From the NCBI GenBank assembly GCA_023460975.1, contig JAEWOG010000045.1, positions 68,802 through 132,801 of the forward strand: a stretch of 64,000 bases of DNA, given 5' to 3'. Positions 53,990 through 61,956 of the stretch are shown here, in pieces; position 1 is the first letter of the stretch; every line of letters starts with the position of its first letter. The position numbers and the translations under genes were made by a program. The notes below the pieces were generated by a model, which was given only the letters and a program-made list of their open reading frames with translations, did not search any database and was not told where the DNA came from. Source of the DNA: Actinomycetes bacterium (GTDB taxonomy: Bacteria > Actinomycetota > Actinomycetes > Propionibacteriales > Nocardioidaceae).

Positions 53990-54955
53990 TCAGCGCACCC
54001 GCACGACCAGCTTGCCCATCGCGCGCCGCTCGTCCATGTCGGTCAGCGCCTGGCCGAAGTCCTCGAGGTTGTAGGTCCGCCCGACCGGCGGACGTACGGC
54101 CCCGGCCTCGATCATCGGCACCAGGGCACGCCACTGCGCCTGCATGAACTCGGGCCGGCGCATCGCGTACTCGCCCCAGCCCACGCCGCGCACGTCGGTG
54201 TTGTTGAGCAGCAGGCGGTTGACCTTCACCTCGGGGATGCCCTGTCCCGCTGCGAAGCCGAGCACCATCAGACGACCGCCTGAGGACAGGCTGCGCAGGG
54301 AGTCGGTGAAGACGTCCCCGCCCACGGGGTCGCAGACGACGTCGACGCCCGCGCCGCCCGTCAGCTCCCGGACCGCGTCCCTGAAACCGTCGAGCAGAAC
54401 CACGTCGTCGGCGCCCGCGGACGACGCGACAGCACCCTTGGCCTCGGTCGAGACGACGGCGACCACGCGGGCGCCCATGCCCTTGGCGACCTGAATGCAG
54501 GCCGTTCCGAGTCCGCCGGCCGCCCCGTGGACGAGCACCGTCTCACCGGCCCGCAGGCCGGCGCGATGGTCGAGGGTGAACTGGGCGGTGAGGTAGTTCA
54601 TGGGCAGCGCCGCGCCCTCGTCGTAGGAGAGCGCGTCAGGCAGGGCGAAGGTGAAACCCGCCGGGGCCGCGACTTGCTCGGCCGCGCACGCAAAGCCCAC
54701 GCCCGCGACCCGCTGCCCCACCGAGAAGCCGGAGTCGCCGGCGTCGACCACGACGCCCGCCATGTCCACGCCGAGTGTGAACGGGGGCTCCGGCTTGATC
54801 TGGTACTCCCCACGGCTCATCAGCAGGTCGGGGAACGAGACCCCGACGCTGTGGACGTCGACAAGGAGCTGTCCCGGCCCGATCTCGGGCGCCGGGACCT
54901 CGCGTACGACGACGTCGGCGGGACCGGTGGGTGCGAGGACCTGGGCTGCGCGCAT
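53990..54955 (-). CDS. Quinone oxidoreductase-like alcohol dehydrogenase (MDR superfamily)
   Basis: A 321-residue NADPH-dependent enzyme. The MDR catalytic fold starts MRAAQVLAPTGPADVVVREVPAPEIGPGQLLVDVHSVGVSFPDLLMSRGEYQ; the nucleotide-binding motif is VLVHGAAGGLGTACIQVAKGMGARVVA near 140. No zinc-ligand Cys set is present, as in zeta-crystallin/QOR types. Its substrate is probably a quinone or enone. The ATG at 54955 is preferred because TAGGGT lies 6 nt upstream; an in-frame GTG at 54961 is possible. The P450 gene is 17 nt upstream. Confidence 0.9.
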   Translation of the reverse strand: MRAAQVLAPTGPADVVVREVPAPEIGPGQLLVDVHSVGVSFPDLLMSRGEYQIKPEPPFTLGVDMAGVVVDAGDSGFSVGQRVAGVGFACAAEQVAAPAGFTFALPDALSYDEGAALPMNYLTAQFTLDHRAGLRAGETVLVHGAAGGLGTACIQVAKGMGARVVAVVSTEAKGAVASSAGADDVVLLDGFRDAVRELTGGAGVDVVCDPVGGDVFTDSLRSLSSGGRLMVLGFAAGQGIPEVKVNRLLLNNTDVRGVGWGEYAMRRPEFMQAQWRALVPMIEAGAVRPPVGRTYNLEDFGQALTDMDERRAMGKLVVRVR

Positions 54956-54961
54956 GCGCAC

Positions 54962-54967
54962 ACCCTA
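54962..54967 (-). promoter_or_regulatory. Predicted -10 hexamer TAGGGT for the quinone reductase-like gene
   Basis: It lies 6 nt before the ATG at 54955. It would let the gene be transcribed separately from the P450 gene just upstream. Confidence 0.45.
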
Positions 54968-54972
54968 GGACC

Positions 54973-56370
54973 TCACAGGGGCGCGGCTGCGGGACGCAAC
55001 TGCACCGGAAGGGTCTCCCACCCGCGCAGGATCCTCGTCTCGCGCCGCGTCCCACCGGGCCGTACGACCAGGTCGGGGAACCGCTCGAACAGCAGCCGCA
55101 GCCCCACCTCTCCCTCCATCCGCGCCAGGGCCGCCCCCAGACAGTGGTGGCGTCCCGCGGAGAAGGAGACGTGTTCGCGGGCATTGGGCCGAGTCACATC
55201 AAAGCGGTGGGGATCCTCGAAGACCTCGGGGTCGCGGTTGGCTCCCGCCAGGATGGTGCCGACCATCGTGCCCGGCTTGAGCCTCACTCCCGCCAGCTCG
55301 GTCTCGCGCTGGGTCATACGGCCGGTCAGCAGGACCGGCGGGTCGAACCGGAGCACCTCCTCCACGGCGTTGCCCCATCCGGCGGGCTCAGCCAGCAGCC
55401 CGGCCAGCTGGTCGCGGTGCTCGCTGAGCAGCGCGATGCCGTTGCTCAGCAGGTTGACCGTGGTCTCGAACCCGGCGACCAGGACCAGTCCCGCCGTCGC
55501 CTTGAGCTCGTGCTCATCGAGACCGACGCCGTCCTCGCGGGCCGCGACGAGTTCGCTGAGCAGGTCGTCGCCAGGCTCGCGGCGCAGCCGCTCGAGGTGG
55601 GCTCCCAGCCACGAGTCGAACCGGTGCAGCGAGTCCTGGACCCAGCGGTAGCGGTCCCAGTCGAGCCCGAGGTCCAGGCTGGGGGCGGCCCCCTCGCCGT
55701 ACGCGAGCACCATGGGCAGGTCGGCCTCAGGCACACCGAGGATCTCGCCGATCATCCGCACCGGGAGCTGCGCGCAGTAGGCCTCGACGATGTCGGTCGC
55801 ATCCGCGCCCGAGGCCTCGAGCTCGTCGAGCAACTCCGTGGCCATCTCCTCGGCGCGCTCCTTGAGGCGCTGCACGGCTCGTACGGTGAACACCCGCATC
55901 ACGAGCTTGCGGTAACGCGTGTGCTCGGGGGGCTCGGACATCAACAGCGACGGCGGCTCGACCGGGCTGATCCACGGAGGGCTCGCCCAGTCGCTCACCT
56001 GGCCCAGCCAACCCGCCGCCGTCGGGAACCCGGTGCGGAAGTCGTCACTGGTGAGCACCTGGCGGACCACGGCATGGCCGACCGCCACCTGCCCGATGCT
56101 GGAGCGGTAGAGCGGCCCGCGCTCTCGGATCTGCTCGATCAGGTCCATCGCGACGCTGGCTTCCTCGCCCCCCAGGCCGATCATCTTGGCCTGCAGGTCG
56201 CCCTTCGCCGCTGCCCGACCGACGACCATCCGCGCGATCCCGTGCTCCAGGGCCCAGTGGACCCGCGACGCCACGGTGTTGCGCGTGCGCACCGCCGCTG
56301 CGGCAACGGCTCCTCGATCTCGGCCCGCGCTCGGGGTCGTACGGGAACTCGGAGCATGTGCGGTCGTCAT
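54973..56370 (-). CDS. Cytochrome P450
   Basis: A 465-residue haem monooxygenase. The I-helix AGFETTVNLL (near residue 306) has the oxygen-activating Thr, the K-helix EEVLRFDP has ExxR, and the haem loop FSAGRHHCLGAALAR (near 415) holds the ligand Cys. Length and order are those of bacterial class I P450s; electron donors are not encoded nearby. Substrate unknown. The N-terminal 30 residues are Ala/Arg-rich, so the start could lie further in. The gene is divergent from the MFS gene and close to the quinone reductase-like gene. Confidence 0.93.
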   Translation of the reverse strand: MTTAHAPSSRTTPSAGRDRGAVAAAAVRTRNTVASRVHWALEHGIARMVVGRAAAKGDLQAKMIGLGGEEASVAMDLIEQIRERGPLYRSSIGQVAVGHAVVRQVLTSDDFRTGFPTAAGWLGQVSDWASPPWISPVEPPSLLMSEPPEHTRYRKLVMRVFTVRAVQRLKERAEEMATELLDELEASGADATDIVEAYCAQLPVRMIGEILGVPEADLPMVLAYGEGAAPSLDLGLDWDRYRWVQDSLHRFDSWLGAHLERLRREPGDDLLSELVAAREDGVGLDEHELKATAGLVLVAGFETTVNLLSNGIALLSEHRDQLAGLLAEPAGWGNAVEEVLRFDPPVLLTGRMTQRETELAGVRLKPGTMVGTILAGANRDPEVFEDPHRFDVTRPNAREHVSFSAGRHHCLGAALARMEGEVGLRLLFERFPDLVVRPGGTRRETRILRGWETLPVQLRPAAAPL

Positions 56371-56515
56371 CGAGACCCCTGGTGTCGGCGGTGTGTCACT
56401 CCGAAGCTAGGAGGGCGCGCAAGGGGGGTCAAGGGCCCCGCGCCGCCAGCGAGACGCGTGCCTCCAGGCCGTTATCGAGTGGTGTCGTTCTGGCTCCTCG
56501 GGGGATGCTTGGCCC

Positions 56516-57835
56516 GTGCCCGATCCCCTCATCGACAACGTCGTCGACACCATCGGCGACCAAGCCACGGGTCGTCGCCTTCCCCGCGCGCTGACCCCGT
56601 TCCGCGTCCCCGGCTACCGCTGGCTGGCGGGCTCCATGACCTTCAGCACGCTGGGCGGCGGGCTGTGGATCGTGGCCCTGGTGTGGGAGGTCTTCGGGCT
56701 CGACGGCGGACCGAGCCAACTCTCGCTCGTCTCGGGGATGAGCGCCCTCGGCGTGTTCATCCCAGCGCTGGTGGGAGGCGTCGTCGCGGACCGGATCCCC
56801 CAGAAGCGGATCCTGCTCACCGTGGCGGCGGGCGAACTCGCCGTCGTCGGGTTGATCGCCGTCCTGGCCGCGCTGTCTCTGACCAGCATCGCCCTTCTCG
56901 CCGCCGCGGCCTTCGTGATCGGCGTCGGCATGGCGTTCTACTACCCCGCCTACTCGGCGATGCTGCCCTCGCTGGTCCCCGAGAAGGACCTCATGGCCGT
57001 CAACGGGTTCGAGGGCATGGTCCGCCCGGCCCTGGGCAACGCGGCTGGCCCAGCGCTCGCGGGCGTGGTCATCGGCATCGCCGCGCCGTGGGCCGCCTTC
57101 GGCCTGGCCGCGGCGTCGTACGTCGTCGCGCTCGTCTGCCTGCTGCGGGTTCCCGCGACCACGCTGCGCCGCGACCTGACCGACCAGGCCGGCACCCACC
57201 CCGTGGCCAGCGCCCTGCGCGACATGCGCGAGGGCTTTAGCTACATGATTCGTACGCCGTGGTTGCTGGCCACGCTGCTGTTCGCCTCCCTCATGATCCT
57301 GGCGATGATGGGGCCGCTGGAGGTGCTCGTCCCCTACTTCATCAAGTCGGATCTCGGTGGGTCCGCCGGCGGACACTCGATGGTCCTCGCCGCCTTCGGC
57401 ATCGGCTCCGCCATCGGGTCACTGGTGATGTCGTCTCTGCGGATGCCGCGGCACTACCTGACCACGATGGTGCTGCTGTGGGGCGTCGGCTCGCTGCCGT
57501 TCGCCATCGTGCCGCATGCGCAGTCGATCTGGGTGCTGGTGGCGGCTGGCCTGCTGATGGGCATGGCCTTCTCGGCCCCCAACGTGATCTGGGGGACCTT
57601 GCTGCAGCGACGCGTCCCCGGTGAGCTGCTGGGACGGGTATCGTCGTTGGACTTCTTCGTCAGCATCTCGCTCATGCCCGTGTCGATGGCGCTCGTGGGC
57701 CCGGTCTCCGACGCGATCGGTGTGGCGAACACGTTCTACATCGCCGCGTTCGTCCCGGCCGTCCTGTGCGTCGTCACCATCGTGTGGGCGCGCCTGCCCG
57801 CCGACGAGGTGGCCCACCCCCTCGACAGCGACTGA
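56516..57835 (+). CDS. MFS transporter (MFS_3/enterobactin exporter type)
   Basis: A 439-residue, 12-helix transporter beginning after about 28 polar residues (LTPFRVPGYRWLAGSMTFSTLGGGLWIVALVWEVFG). Motif A-like GGVVADRIPQKRIL lies near residue 85, and PRALTPFRVPGYR precedes helix 1. A helix 4-type AMLPSLVPEKDLMAVNGF is present. Such proteins export siderophores or macrolides. The GTG at 56516 is the start. It faces the ABC exporter genes tail to tail, 27 bp apart. Confidence 0.9.
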   Translation: MPDPLIDNVVDTIGDQATGRRLPRALTPFRVPGYRWLAGSMTFSTLGGGLWIVALVWEVFGLDGGPSQLSLVSGMSALGVFIPALVGGVVADRIPQKRILLTVAAGELAVVGLIAVLAALSLTSIALLAAAAFVIGVGMAFYYPAYSAMLPSLVPEKDLMAVNGFEGMVRPALGNAAGPALAGVVIGIAAPWAAFGLAAASYVVALVCLLRVPATTLRRDLTDQAGTHPVASALRDMREGFSYMIRTPWLLATLLFASLMILAMMGPLEVLVPYFIKSDLGGSAGGHSMVLAAFGIGSAIGSLVMSSLRMPRHYLTTMVLLWGVGSLPFAIVPHAQSIWVLVAAGLLMGMAFSAPNVIWGTLLQRRVPGELLGRVSSLDFFVSISLMPVSMALVGPVSDAIGVANTFYIAAFVPAVLCVVTIVWARLPADEVAHPLDSD

Positions 57836-57862
57836 GTCGCCGCGAGGGGGCAGCCACTGGCC

Positions 57863-58621
57863 TCAGGCGTTCTCCTTGCGGAACGTGGCGGTCCCCCACC
57901 AGATCCCCAGGACGCTGAGCACGGCCGCCCAGCCGATGCCCCACGCCAGCGCGTCGCCGGCGAAGTCGCCCGCGAAGGACGTACGCACCGCGTCAACGAT
58001 CCAGCGGAACGGGACGAGGTCGCTCAGGGTCTGCAGCCACTGCGGGCCCAGCGTCATCGGCAGCATGATGCCGCTCAGCAGCAGGACCGGCATGAGCACC
58101 ATGTTGAGCAGCGGTGCCATCACGTCCTCCGACTTGGTGGTCAGGGCCACCGCGTTGGAGGCCGCCGCGCACGCGGTGCCGATCAGCAGCGTGATCCCGA
58201 TGCCGATCACCACGCCGCCCCACGAGGGCTCCATGCCCATGGCCGTGCCCAGGGCGACGAGGATGAGCGCCTGGACGAAGATCTGCACGAGATCGCGCAG
58301 GAGCCGCCCGACGAGCAGCGCCGTCCGCGAGGCCGGCGTCACCCGCTCGGCCTCGATGACGCCCTCGCGCCACTCGGCGATGAGGCCGAAGCCCGCGAAC
58401 ATGGCGCCGAACATGCCCAGCTGCACCAACAGCCCGGGGACGAGGAAGGTGTAGGCGTTGGTCGCCCCGAACTGGGCGACCAGCGGCTTGAGCAGCGGCC
58501 CGAAGAGCACCAGGTAGAGGACCGGCTGCATCACGCCGATGATGACCCAGGCGGGATTGCGCAGGTTCATCCGCATCTGCCGGTTGAAGACGATGAACGC
58601 CTCTCGCGCGAACGTGGACAT
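57863..58621 (-). CDS. ABC-2 type transporter permease (DrrB-like)
   Basis: A 252-residue membrane protein with six hydrophobic helices. The ABC-2 family region includes FLVPGLLVQLGMFGAMFAGFGLIAEWREGVIEAERVTPASRTALLVGRLLRD, followed by LLLSGIMLPMTLGPQWLQTLSDLVPFRWIVDAVR. With the ATPase upstream it should form a DrrAB-like exporter of a hydrophobic drug or antibiotic. Its ATG overlaps the ATPase stop by one base (TGATG), so translation is coupled. Confidence 0.92.
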   Translation of the reverse strand: MSTFAREAFIVFNRQMRMNLRNPAWVIIGVMQPVLYLVLFGPLLKPLVAQFGATNAYTFLVPGLLVQLGMFGAMFAGFGLIAEWREGVIEAERVTPASRTALLVGRLLRDLVQIFVQALILVALGTAMGMEPSWGGVVIGIGITLLIGTACAAASNAVALTTKSEDVMAPLLNMVLMPVLLLSGIMLPMTLGPQWLQTLSDLVPFRWIVDAVRTSFAGDFAGDALAWGIGWAAVLSVLGIWWGTATFRKENA

Positions 58622-59628
58622 CAGGCAACTCCCGCCGTCTCGGTCTCGGTGTCGGTCTGGGCGTCAGCCCCGGACTCGGCGTCGCGCAGGGATCGCCCGG
58701 TCAGGTTGAGGAAGACGTCGTCGAGGGTGGGTCGCATGACCTCGATCGACTCGAGCGTCACTCCGGAAGCCTCCAGATCGCGCAGGAGCCCCGGCACCAC
58801 CCGTCCGGCACGCGGGACCCGGCCCCGTACGTGAGTGCCGTCGGTCTCCACCGAGGTCGCCACGGCGGCCAGCTTTTCTGCGGCGACGGTGACCAGCTCG
58901 GGGCTCACCTCCAGGTCGACCAGGTCACCGGACACGGCGGCCTTGAGGTTTTCGCTGGTGTCGGAGGCGACGATGCGGCCGTTGTCGATGATGACGATGC
59001 GGTCCGACAGCGCGTCCGCCTCGTCGAGGTAGTGGGTGGTGAGGAACACCGTGGCTCCGCGCTCGGTGCGCAGCTTGGCGATGTGCTCCCACAGATTGGC
59101 GCGCGCCTGGGGGTCCAACCCCGTGGTCGGCTCGTCGAGGAACACCAGCCGCGGGTCGTGCACCAGACCCATCGCGATGTCCAGGCGCCGCTTCTGGCCA
59201 CCCGACATGTTGCGCGGCATCCGCTCCCACAACCCGTCGAGCTGGAGCTGCGCGAACAGCTCCCGGCCCCGCTCCTCGGCCTGGGCCCGACTGATGCCGT
59301 AGAGCATGCCGTGGTCCATGACCTCCTCGCCCGCGCGCGCGGAGGAGAACGTCCCACCGGCCTGGGAGACGTACCCGATCGAGCGGCGCACCTGCACCGA
59401 CTCGGTCAACACGTCGAACCCCGCCACCTTGGCCACGCCGGCCGTGGGGCGCAGCAGGGTGGTCAGCATCCGCAACGTGGTGGTCTTGCCCGCGCCGTTG
59501 GGGCCCAGGAAGCCGACCACCTCACCCTCGGCGACGTCGAGATCGACGCCGTCGACCGCGCGCACCTCGGTCTTGGTCCTGCCCTGTCTGGTGTGGAAGG
59601 TCTGCACAAGGCCTCGTGCCTCGATCAT
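58621..59628 (-). CDS. ABC transporter ATP-binding protein (DrrA-like)
   Basis: A 335-residue ATPase. Walker A is GPNGAGKTTTLRML (residues about 42-55), the signature is NMSGGQKRRLDIAMGL near 145, and Walker B is LVFLDEPTTGLDPQARANLW, with the H-loop TTHYLDEADALSD. The C-terminal 100 residues match the DrrA-type DUF4162 extension (DLEVSPELVTVAAEKLAA). GAGGAGA precedes the ATG at 59628. It is coupled to the permease gene. A Gly-free acidic tail ends it. Confidence 0.94.
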   Translation of the reverse strand: MIEARGLVQTFHTRQGRTKTEVRAVDGVDLDVAEGEVVGFLGPNGAGKTTTLRMLTTLLRPTAGVAKVAGFDVLTESVQVRRSIGYVSQAGGTFSSARAGEEVMDHGMLYGISRAQAEERGRELFAQLQLDGLWERMPRNMSGGQKRRLDIAMGLVHDPRLVFLDEPTTGLDPQARANLWEHIAKLRTERGATVFLTTHYLDEADALSDRIVIIDNGRIVASDTSENLKAAVSGDLVDLEVSPELVTVAAEKLAAVATSVETDGTHVRGRVPRAGRVVPGLLRDLEASGVTLESIEVMRPTLDDVFLNLTGRSLRDAESGADAQTDTETETAGVA

Positions 59629-59644
59629 GCGTTCTCCTCATCAT

Positions 59645-59700
59645 GCTGCTGGTCTTGGGCTGCTGGTGCTGGGCTGCTGGTCTTGGGCTGCTGGTGCCGT
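59645..59700. repeat. Short tandem repeat in the leader of the ABC exporter genes
   Basis: On the minus strand a 14-bp unit of the form CCARSACCAGCAGC is repeated about four times between 59700 and 59645; two 28-bp double units are nearly identical. It begins 17 nt upstream of the DrrA-like start and could change leader length by slippage. Confidence 0.7.
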
Positions 59701-59784
59701 AGCGGCCAGTGAGCGCGAGCCCTCTGACAACTTCTGACTACTTCCCTGCCCTGTTCCTGATCTGTTCCCCGCTCAGGTCCCCGA

Positions 59785-60501
59785 TCAGCCAGCTGCGAGG
59801 CTGCCCCACCGCGCCACGTCGACCTCGTCGGATCGGTTCCACAGCGTCAGGTAGAGGGCGGGCGCAGAGCCCGCCAGCACGAGGTCGGCGTCGACGGAGA
59901 CAGCCGTACGGCTCACCTGGGGCGGGTGGGGGCCCAACCGCAGCAGCCAACTCGGGCCGTCGTGGACCCGCACCTGGACGCGCTGCTCAACCTCAGGCAC
60001 CAACCGGGAACTGGGCCGAGGGACGAAGCCCATGAGGAGCTCATCGAGGCCGTCGCTGGCCAGTTCGGGCGTGATCCATTCGGCGTCGGCGCTGACGGGG
60101 TAGCGCCCCAGGCTGGCGGCGAGAGCGTCGACCGCGTGCAACGTGGTCTCGTGGCAGACCCGGCGGGCCCAGAACTGGCGCGGCGTCGCCGTGCTCGCCA
60201 GGAACACCGGAGCCACCGCGTCCGGCGGGGCCACGGTCAGCCGCGTGGCCACCTCGATGGCGGAGTCGCGCAGCCATTCGATCGGCTCGGGCGCCGCGCG
60301 CCCCTGCGCCTCCTCACCCCGCAGCTCGCTGCCGAACAGCCCCGCCACCCGGCGGTGCGAGGCGCCCTGCCGGGCCACCAGGTCCCGTACGGTCCAGTCC
60401 AGGGTCGTGGGCACCAGCGCCTGCATGCCGGCGCGGTCGGCACAGCGGACGAAGGCCACCATCGCCCGCCGCAGTCCTTCCAGGTGCTCACGTACATCCA
60501 C
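59785..60501 (-). CDS. Maleylpyruvate isomerase-like, mycothiol-dependent enzyme
   Basis: A 238-residue protein of the MDMPI/DinB-fold family. REHLEGLRRAMVAFVRCADRAGMQALVPTTLDWTVRDLVARQGASHRRVAGLF at the N-terminus and RVCHETTLHAVDALAASLG near 120 (metal-binding HExxxHxxD-type) are diagnostic. Such enzymes use mycothiol, fitting an actinobacterial host. The C-terminal 100 residues form a separate beta-rich domain. The GTG at 60501 was chosen; the frame is open further upstream but overlaps the divergent ppgK gene region. Confidence 0.87.
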   Translation of the reverse strand: MDVREHLEGLRRAMVAFVRCADRAGMQALVPTTLDWTVRDLVARQGASHRRVAGLFGSELRGEEAQGRAAPEPIEWLRDSAIEVATRLTVAPPDAVAPVFLASTATPRQFWARRVCHETTLHAVDALAASLGRYPVSADAEWITPELASDGLDELLMGFVPRPSSRLVPEVEQRVQVRVHDGPSWLLRLGPHPPQVSRTAVSVDADLVLAGSAPALYLTLWNRSDEVDVARWGSLAAG

Positions 60502-60600
60502 CGCTCCACGATGGCACTGCGCGGGAGCGGGCGCCTCCCAATATTGGTCGGGCGTGCCCACGCTCGCCCACGGAAGGGTTCGGGAGGGCGTGAACTCCAC

Positions 60601-60606
60601 TAGGTT
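60601..60606 (+). promoter_or_regulatory. Predicted -10 hexamer TAGGTT for ppgK
   Basis: It lies 7 nt before the GTG at 60614, with no Shine-Dalgarno. Confidence 0.5.
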
Positions 60607-60613
60607 GTCTGGC

Positions 60614-61363
60614 GTGGATCTCCCCATCGGCATCGACTTCGGCGGAACGGGCATCAAGGGTGCCCCGGTGGATCTGACGCTGGGCGACTTCGCCGCGCCG
60701 CGGCGCAAGGTCCCCACTCCGAAGCCAGCCACTCCCGAGGCCGTGGCCCAGGTCCTGTCCGAGATCCTCGCGGGGTTCGACGACTGCACCGGCGGTGTCG
60801 GCGTCACGATCCCAGGCGTGGTGCGTCGCGGCGTGGTCCACACGGCAGCCAACATCGACGCGTCGTGGATCGGGACGGACGCCGACGCACTGCTCACCGA
60901 GCGCCTGGGACGCGACGTCCACGTGCTCAACGACGCCGACGCCGCGGGACTGGCCGAGGTCCGCTACGGCGCGGCCCAGGGGGCGGACGGGCTGGTCGTG
61001 GTCACGACCCTGGGGACCGGCATCGGCTCGGCCCTGCTCCACGATGGGCACCTGATCCCCAACTCGGAGCTGGGACACGTGCCGCTGGAGGGGATGGCGG
61101 CCGAGAAGTGGGCGGCCAACTCGGTGCGCGAGCGGGACTCGCTGGAGTGGGCGCAGTGGGCAGCACGGCTGACGTCGTACTACCGCTTGATCGAGGACCT
61201 GCTCACTCCCGACCTGTTCGTGGTCGGCGGCGGGGTGAGCGGGTCGTGGAGCTCCTTCGGGCACCTGATCGACATCCGTACGCCGATCGTGCCCGCCCAG
61301 CTGCGCAACCGCGCAGGCATCGTCGGCGCCGCCCTGGCGGCACGCACGCCCACGCACGCCTGA
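60614..61363 (+). CDS. ppgK: Polyphosphate glucokinase
   Basis: Phosphorylates glucose using polyphosphate or ATP. The 249-residue ROK-family protein starts VDLPIGIDFGGTGIKGAPVDL, with the phosphate loop at residues 6-15. Catalytic Asp lies in VLNDADAAGLAEVRYGAA near 110; TTLGTGIGSALLHDG is the second phosphate site, and NSELGHVPLEGM is the ROK sugar-binding motif. GTG 60614 is supported by the -10 element. It is convergent with the MarR gene. Confidence 0.94.
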   Translation: MDLPIGIDFGGTGIKGAPVDLTLGDFAAPRRKVPTPKPATPEAVAQVLSEILAGFDDCTGGVGVTIPGVVRRGVVHTAANIDASWIGTDADALLTERLGRDVHVLNDADAAGLAEVRYGAAQGADGLVVVTTLGTGIGSALLHDGHLIPNSELGHVPLEGMAAEKWAANSVRERDSLEWAQWAARLTSYYRLIEDLLTPDLFVVGGGVSGSWSSFGHLIDIRTPIVPAQLRNRAGIVGAALAARTPTHA

Positions 61364-61372
61364 GCAACGCGT

Positions 61373-61834
61373 TCAGTCGCGCAGGCGCTGGTAGGCCTCG
61401 AGGACGGCGCCCAGGTAGCGCGTGACGACTTCGCGCTCGTCGTCCTCCAGCGCCCGGTCCACGGCATCGAGCGCCAGGAACATCGGCAGCATCTGGGTGA
61501 CCACTGCGGTGCGCCCGGCCTCGGAGATGACCAGATCCGTACGCCGCCGGTCAGACTCGTGGGGCTGTCGCTCCGCGTAGCCGCGGGCCACCAACTTGTC
61601 GACGATGATCGTGGCCGCGGGTGCGGTGACGGCCAGCCGCCGGGCGATCTCGGCGGGCCCGATCTCTTCCATCGACAAGTGCGCGAGCGTCAGGAGCTCG
61701 GAGACGGAGATCCCGGCGCGGCGCGCGACCACGTGGTTGGCGTGGATCGCCTCGTTGATCAGCGCACGCAACGCCGTCAGGGACTCGGTCTGGGGCCACC
61801 CGCGTCGCTGCAGGGGATCCGGCTGGGATGCCAT
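61373..61834 (-). CDS. MarR family transcriptional regulator
   Basis: A 153-residue regulator with the winged-helix region LTALRALINEAIHANHVVARRAGISVSELLTLAHLSMEEIGPAEIARRLAVTAPAATIIVDKLVARGYAERQPHESDRRRTDLVI, containing the DxRR wing motif. It is divergent from the MMPL transporter gene, and an inverted repeat lies between them, so it probably represses that gene and itself. AGGAGG 5 nt before the ATG at 61834 fixes the start. Confidence 0.92.
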   Translation of the reverse strand: MASQPDPLQRRGWPQTESLTALRALINEAIHANHVVARRAGISVSELLTLAHLSMEEIGPAEIARRLAVTAPAATIIVDKLVARGYAERQPHESDRRRTDLVISEAGRTAVVTQMLPMFLALDAVDRALEDDEREVVTRYLGAVLEAYQRLRD

Positions 61835-61896
61835 CGGTCCTCCTGCCGTCCTGCCCATCAACGCACTGGTGGGGGAGCGTAGTCTGTGCCACGATA

Positions 61897-61911
61897 GTTA
61901 AATACTTTAAC
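61897..61911. promoter_or_regulatory. MarR operator candidate
   Basis: GTTAAATACTTTAAC has perfect 6-bp arms around TAC. This A/T-rich dyad stands out in a GC-rich region and sits midway between the divergent MarR and MMPL start codons. Confidence 0.65.
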
Positions 61912-61956
61912 CAGTCTCCAGCGTCTTTCGTCCAGACAAGCACCCAGGGAGCTCCC

